A DNA stretch of 64,000 nt from SHLQ01 sp964517125 (lineage in GTDB: Bacteria; Actinomycetota; Acidimicrobiia; Acidimicrobiales; SHLQ01): the NCBI GenBank assembly GCA_964517125.1, contig CAZFBD010000011.1:1-64000 (forward strand). The letters are read 5' to 3'. Positions 62,173 through 64,000 of the stretch are shown here, piece after piece. Every line of letters begins with the position of its first letter. The first letter of the stretch is position 1. The notes beneath the pieces are model-generated. The model was not told the DNA's origin and did not search any database. It worked only from the letters and a program-made list of their open reading frames with translations. Both the position numbers and the translations under genes were made by a program.

Positions 62173-63738
62173 ATGGCCGCGACCCTGCTTCCGAGCATCT
62201 TCAACGACGTGATCGGACCCGTCATGCGGGGGCCTTCCAGCTCACATTCCGCGGCGTCGGTCCGGATTGGGCTGTTGTTGCACGACCTGTGCGGTGGAAC
62301 CCCGGACGTCGTCGAACTCGACTACGACACGATGGGTTCCCTCGCAACCACGCACGAGAGCCAGGGAACCGACATGGGGCTCTACGGCGGCTTGCTCGGT
62401 TGGGCGGCCGATGACGAGCGCCTGGCCGAATCGCCGGCGACACTGCGGGATCTCGGGACGAGAATCGAAGTTCGCAAACCCGAACTCCACGACCCGCATC
62501 CGAACACCTATCGGATCCATGTGGAGCGCAACGGCATCGGGCACGATGTGATCGCCCTGTCGACCGGGGGCGGCATGATCCGGGTCCTTGCCATCGATGG
62601 CTTCGACGTGCGCCTTCACGGCGACTACTTCGTCACCCTCGTCTTCACGAGCACCGACGGACGCTCCTGCGCCGAACGACTCCGAGCAATCGACGGCGTC
62701 GACGACGTTTCCGTGTCCGGCCCGGGTCCGGCGCTGATCGTTGCGTCCTCGCCGGCAGCCCTGACCGAACACGACCTCGACGGTCTGTGCGATGAGGCCG
62801 ACGTGCTCCACCATCTGCAGAGCGTGCTTCCCGTCGGGTCCAGGTCCGACATGCGGGTGCCCTTCTCCCACGCGTCGGAGCTCACCGAGCCCGAGCTGCT
62901 CGACAGTCGCCCGCTGTCCGACTGGGCGATCGACTACGAGTCGGCACGCGGCGGAATCTCCGCTGACGATGTCCGGGCCCAAGCGCGACACATCCTGGGC
63001 ATCATGCGTCGTGGCGTGGTCACCGGCCTGGCCGGCACGGAGTACGACGATCGGATCCTGGGCTGGCAGAGCGGCCGATTCACCACCATGGCAGCCGCCG
63101 GACAGCTCCTCGACGGCGGTCTGCTGAACGACATGATCTCGTACGTCACGGCACTCATGGAGGCGAAGTCGGCCATGGAGGTCATCGTGGCTGCCCCGAC
63201 CGCCGGATCCTGCGCGACGTTTCCGGGCGCATTGCTCGCCACGATCGACAACATCTCGGCCACCGACGAACAGGCCGAGCGGGCGCTGCTCACCGGCGGA
63301 CTCATTGGCGTGTTCGTTGCGAACCGTTCGAGCTTCGCCGCCGAAGAGGGCGGCTGCCAGGCCGAAACCGGCGCCGGGGCCGCCATGGCTGCCGCCGCAC
63401 TTGTGGAGCTGGCTGGTGGTTCCGCGGCGCAGTCGTTGTCAGCCGCCAGCCAGGCGCTCCAGAACGTGCTCGGACTCATCTGTGATCCCGTCGGCAACCG
63501 TGTGGAAGCACCATGCCTCGGCCGCAACGTGACCGGCGCAGCCAACGCACTCAGCTGCGCCAACATGGCGCTGGCTGGGTACGAGCACCTCATCCCATTC
63601 GACGAGGTTCTCGACGCCCACAAACAGGTGAGCGACCTGATGGCACGCGAGCTCAAATGCACCGGGCTCGCTGGCCTGGCCGTCACGCCCACGGCGCAGC
63701 GCATCGAACTGGGACTCACTCGGCGAGCCGTCGGGTAG
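62173..63738 (+). CDS. L-serine dehydratase (single-chain, iron-sulfur)
   Basis: 521 residues. Beta-type N-terminal domain (FNDVIGPVMRGPSSSHSAAS, STGGGMIRVLAIDG) joined to the alpha domain with its Cys residues: AAPTAGSCATFPGALLA, EEGGCQAETGAGAAMAAAA, ICDPVGNRVEAPCLGRNV. Converts L-serine to pyruvate and ammonia with a [4Fe-4S] cluster. The N-terminal half is longer than in sdaA-type enzymes. The TPP riboswitch begins 19 nt after its stop. Confidence 0.92.
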   Translation: MAATLLPSIFNDVIGPVMRGPSSSHSAASVRIGLLLHDLCGGTPDVVELDYDTMGSLATTHESQGTDMGLYGGLLGWAADDERLAESPATLRDLGTRIEVRKPELHDPHPNTYRIHVERNGIGHDVIALSTGGGMIRVLAIDGFDVRLHGDYFVTLVFTSTDGRSCAERLRAIDGVDDVSVSGPGPALIVASSPAALTEHDLDGLCDEADVLHHLQSVLPVGSRSDMRVPFSHASELTEPELLDSRPLSDWAIDYESARGGISADDVRAQARHILGIMRRGVVTGLAGTEYDDRILGWQSGRFTTMAAAGQLLDGGLLNDMISYVTALMEAKSAMEVIVAAPTAGSCATFPGALLATIDNISATDEQAERALLTGGLIGVFVANRSSFAAEEGGCQAETGAGAAMAAAALVELAGGSAAQSLSAASQALQNVLGLICDPVGNRVEAPCLGRNVTGAANALSCANMALAGYEHLIPFDEVLDAHKQVSDLMARELKCTGLAGLAVTPTAQRIELGLTRRAVG

Positions 63739-63757
63739 GCTCTCCGTCGACAACACA

Positions 63758-63850
63758 GAACCGGGGAGCTTGGGAGATCCAGGCTGAGAGGGCGACCAAA
63801 CCGTCGCCGACCCGTACAAACCTGAACTGGGTAATTCCAGCGGAGGAAGC
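63758..63850 (+). ncRNA. TPP riboswitch (THI element)
   Basis: GGGGAGC, the HMP-binding CTGAGA (63784-63789), ACCCG at 63810, and the pyrophosphate-side CCTGAACTGGGTAATTCCAG followed by CGGAGGAAG match the THI consensus in order. The GGAGG at 63842-63846 is both part of the conserved 3' end and the Shine-Dalgarno for ATG 63853, so binding of thiamine pyrophosphate would block translation directly. Confidence 0.95.
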
Positions 63851-63852
63851 AC

Positions 63853-64000
63853 ATGTTTCATTCATCAGCTCTGCGTCTGATCGGCGTATTGTTCACTCTC
63901 ACGCTCGTGGCCACGGCCTGCGGCGATGACACGGTCACCACCGGGGCGGCTCCCGCCGAGGATGCACAGGAACCAACCTGCTTCAGTGATCCCGGGCTCG
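63853..64000 (+). CDS. Lipoprotein under TPP riboswitch, probable thiamine-precursor binding protein (partial)
   Basis: 49 residues visible, cut by the window end. Signal and lipobox (FTLTLVATACGDD), then an acidic Thr-rich linker and EPTCFSDPGL. The riboswitch immediately upstream predicts a thiamine-related function, most likely the substrate-binding component of an ABC importer for thiamine or its pyrimidine precursor. The identity is inferred from regulation, as too little protein is present. Confidence 0.75.
   Translation, partial: MFHSSALRLIGVLFTLTLVATACGDDTVTTGAAPAEDAQEPTCFSDPGL

Noticed and set aside
1..64000. CRISPR arrays, insertion sequences, prophage genes
   Set aside because: No regularly spaced repeats, transposase, integrase or phage structural genes were seen.

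Overview
The window is high-GC bacterial DNA with densely packed genes that often overlap by 4 nt (ATGA/GTGA/TTGA). Several marks point to Actinomycetota: a WhiB regulator, DUF222/HNH endonuclease, DUF2786 and mycothiol-type MDMPI-fold proteins, and TANNNT-type -10 boxes directly before start codons. The gene mix most resembles class Acidimicrobiia (Ilumatobacter-like marine or freshwater lineages); that assignment is inferred, since no 16S rRNA gene is present. Three runs of exactly 100 N mark a draft assembly. Two of them are flanked by identical 55-nt sequences and are probably not real gaps.

Layout. 0-7.3 kb: a DUF222/HNH protein, a large helical protein of possible secreted-toxin architecture coupled to a lower-GC lipoprotein, a TauD-type dioxygenase and an FG-GAP-like lipoprotein. 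7.4-10.8 kb: DUF2786, an MDMPI-fold protein and a lone CcmF-type haem-handling protein. 10.8-23.1 kb (minus): a seven-gene coupled operon with a PPC-domain membrane protein, ABC ATPase, ABC permease, DUF4175-like coiled-coil protein, MoxR ATPase, DUF58 protein and a 1,501-aa protein with three VWA domains. 23.2-24.5 kb: an MFS transporter, then a short repeat-bearing spacer. 24.8-29.4 kb: a coupled operon (CntA-type Rieske oxygenase, SDR, carnitine-dehydrogenase-like enzyme, TetR, trimethyllysine/butyrobetaine dioxygenase-like enzyme), best read as breakdown of a carnitine-like quaternary amine.

29.4-38.5 kb: FxsA, a hybrid histidine kinase broken by a 7-bp tandem duplication, selA-selB (selenocysteine insertion), WhiB, NfeD and a fused double ArsA/Get3-type ATPase. 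38.5-50 kb is a signalling region: STAS protein, receiver protein, tRNA-Pro(CGG), NTF2-like protein, sensor kinase, REC-HDOD and REC-degenerate-HD-GYP regulators, an Amt-fold protein without the pore histidines, and a degenerate-GGDEF/EAL protein joined to a solute-binding lipoprotein.

50-64 kb: an Hdr-like membrane Fe-S protein with three C-terminal helix-hairpin-helix repeats, an MFS transporter, dCTP deaminase, a thioredoxin-like/CcdA-like pair, DUF805, PhoD phosphatase, glgC and glgA tail to tail (glycogen synthesis), L-serine dehydratase, and at the right edge a TPP riboswitch controlling a truncated lipoprotein gene that is probably a thiamine-precursor uptake component.
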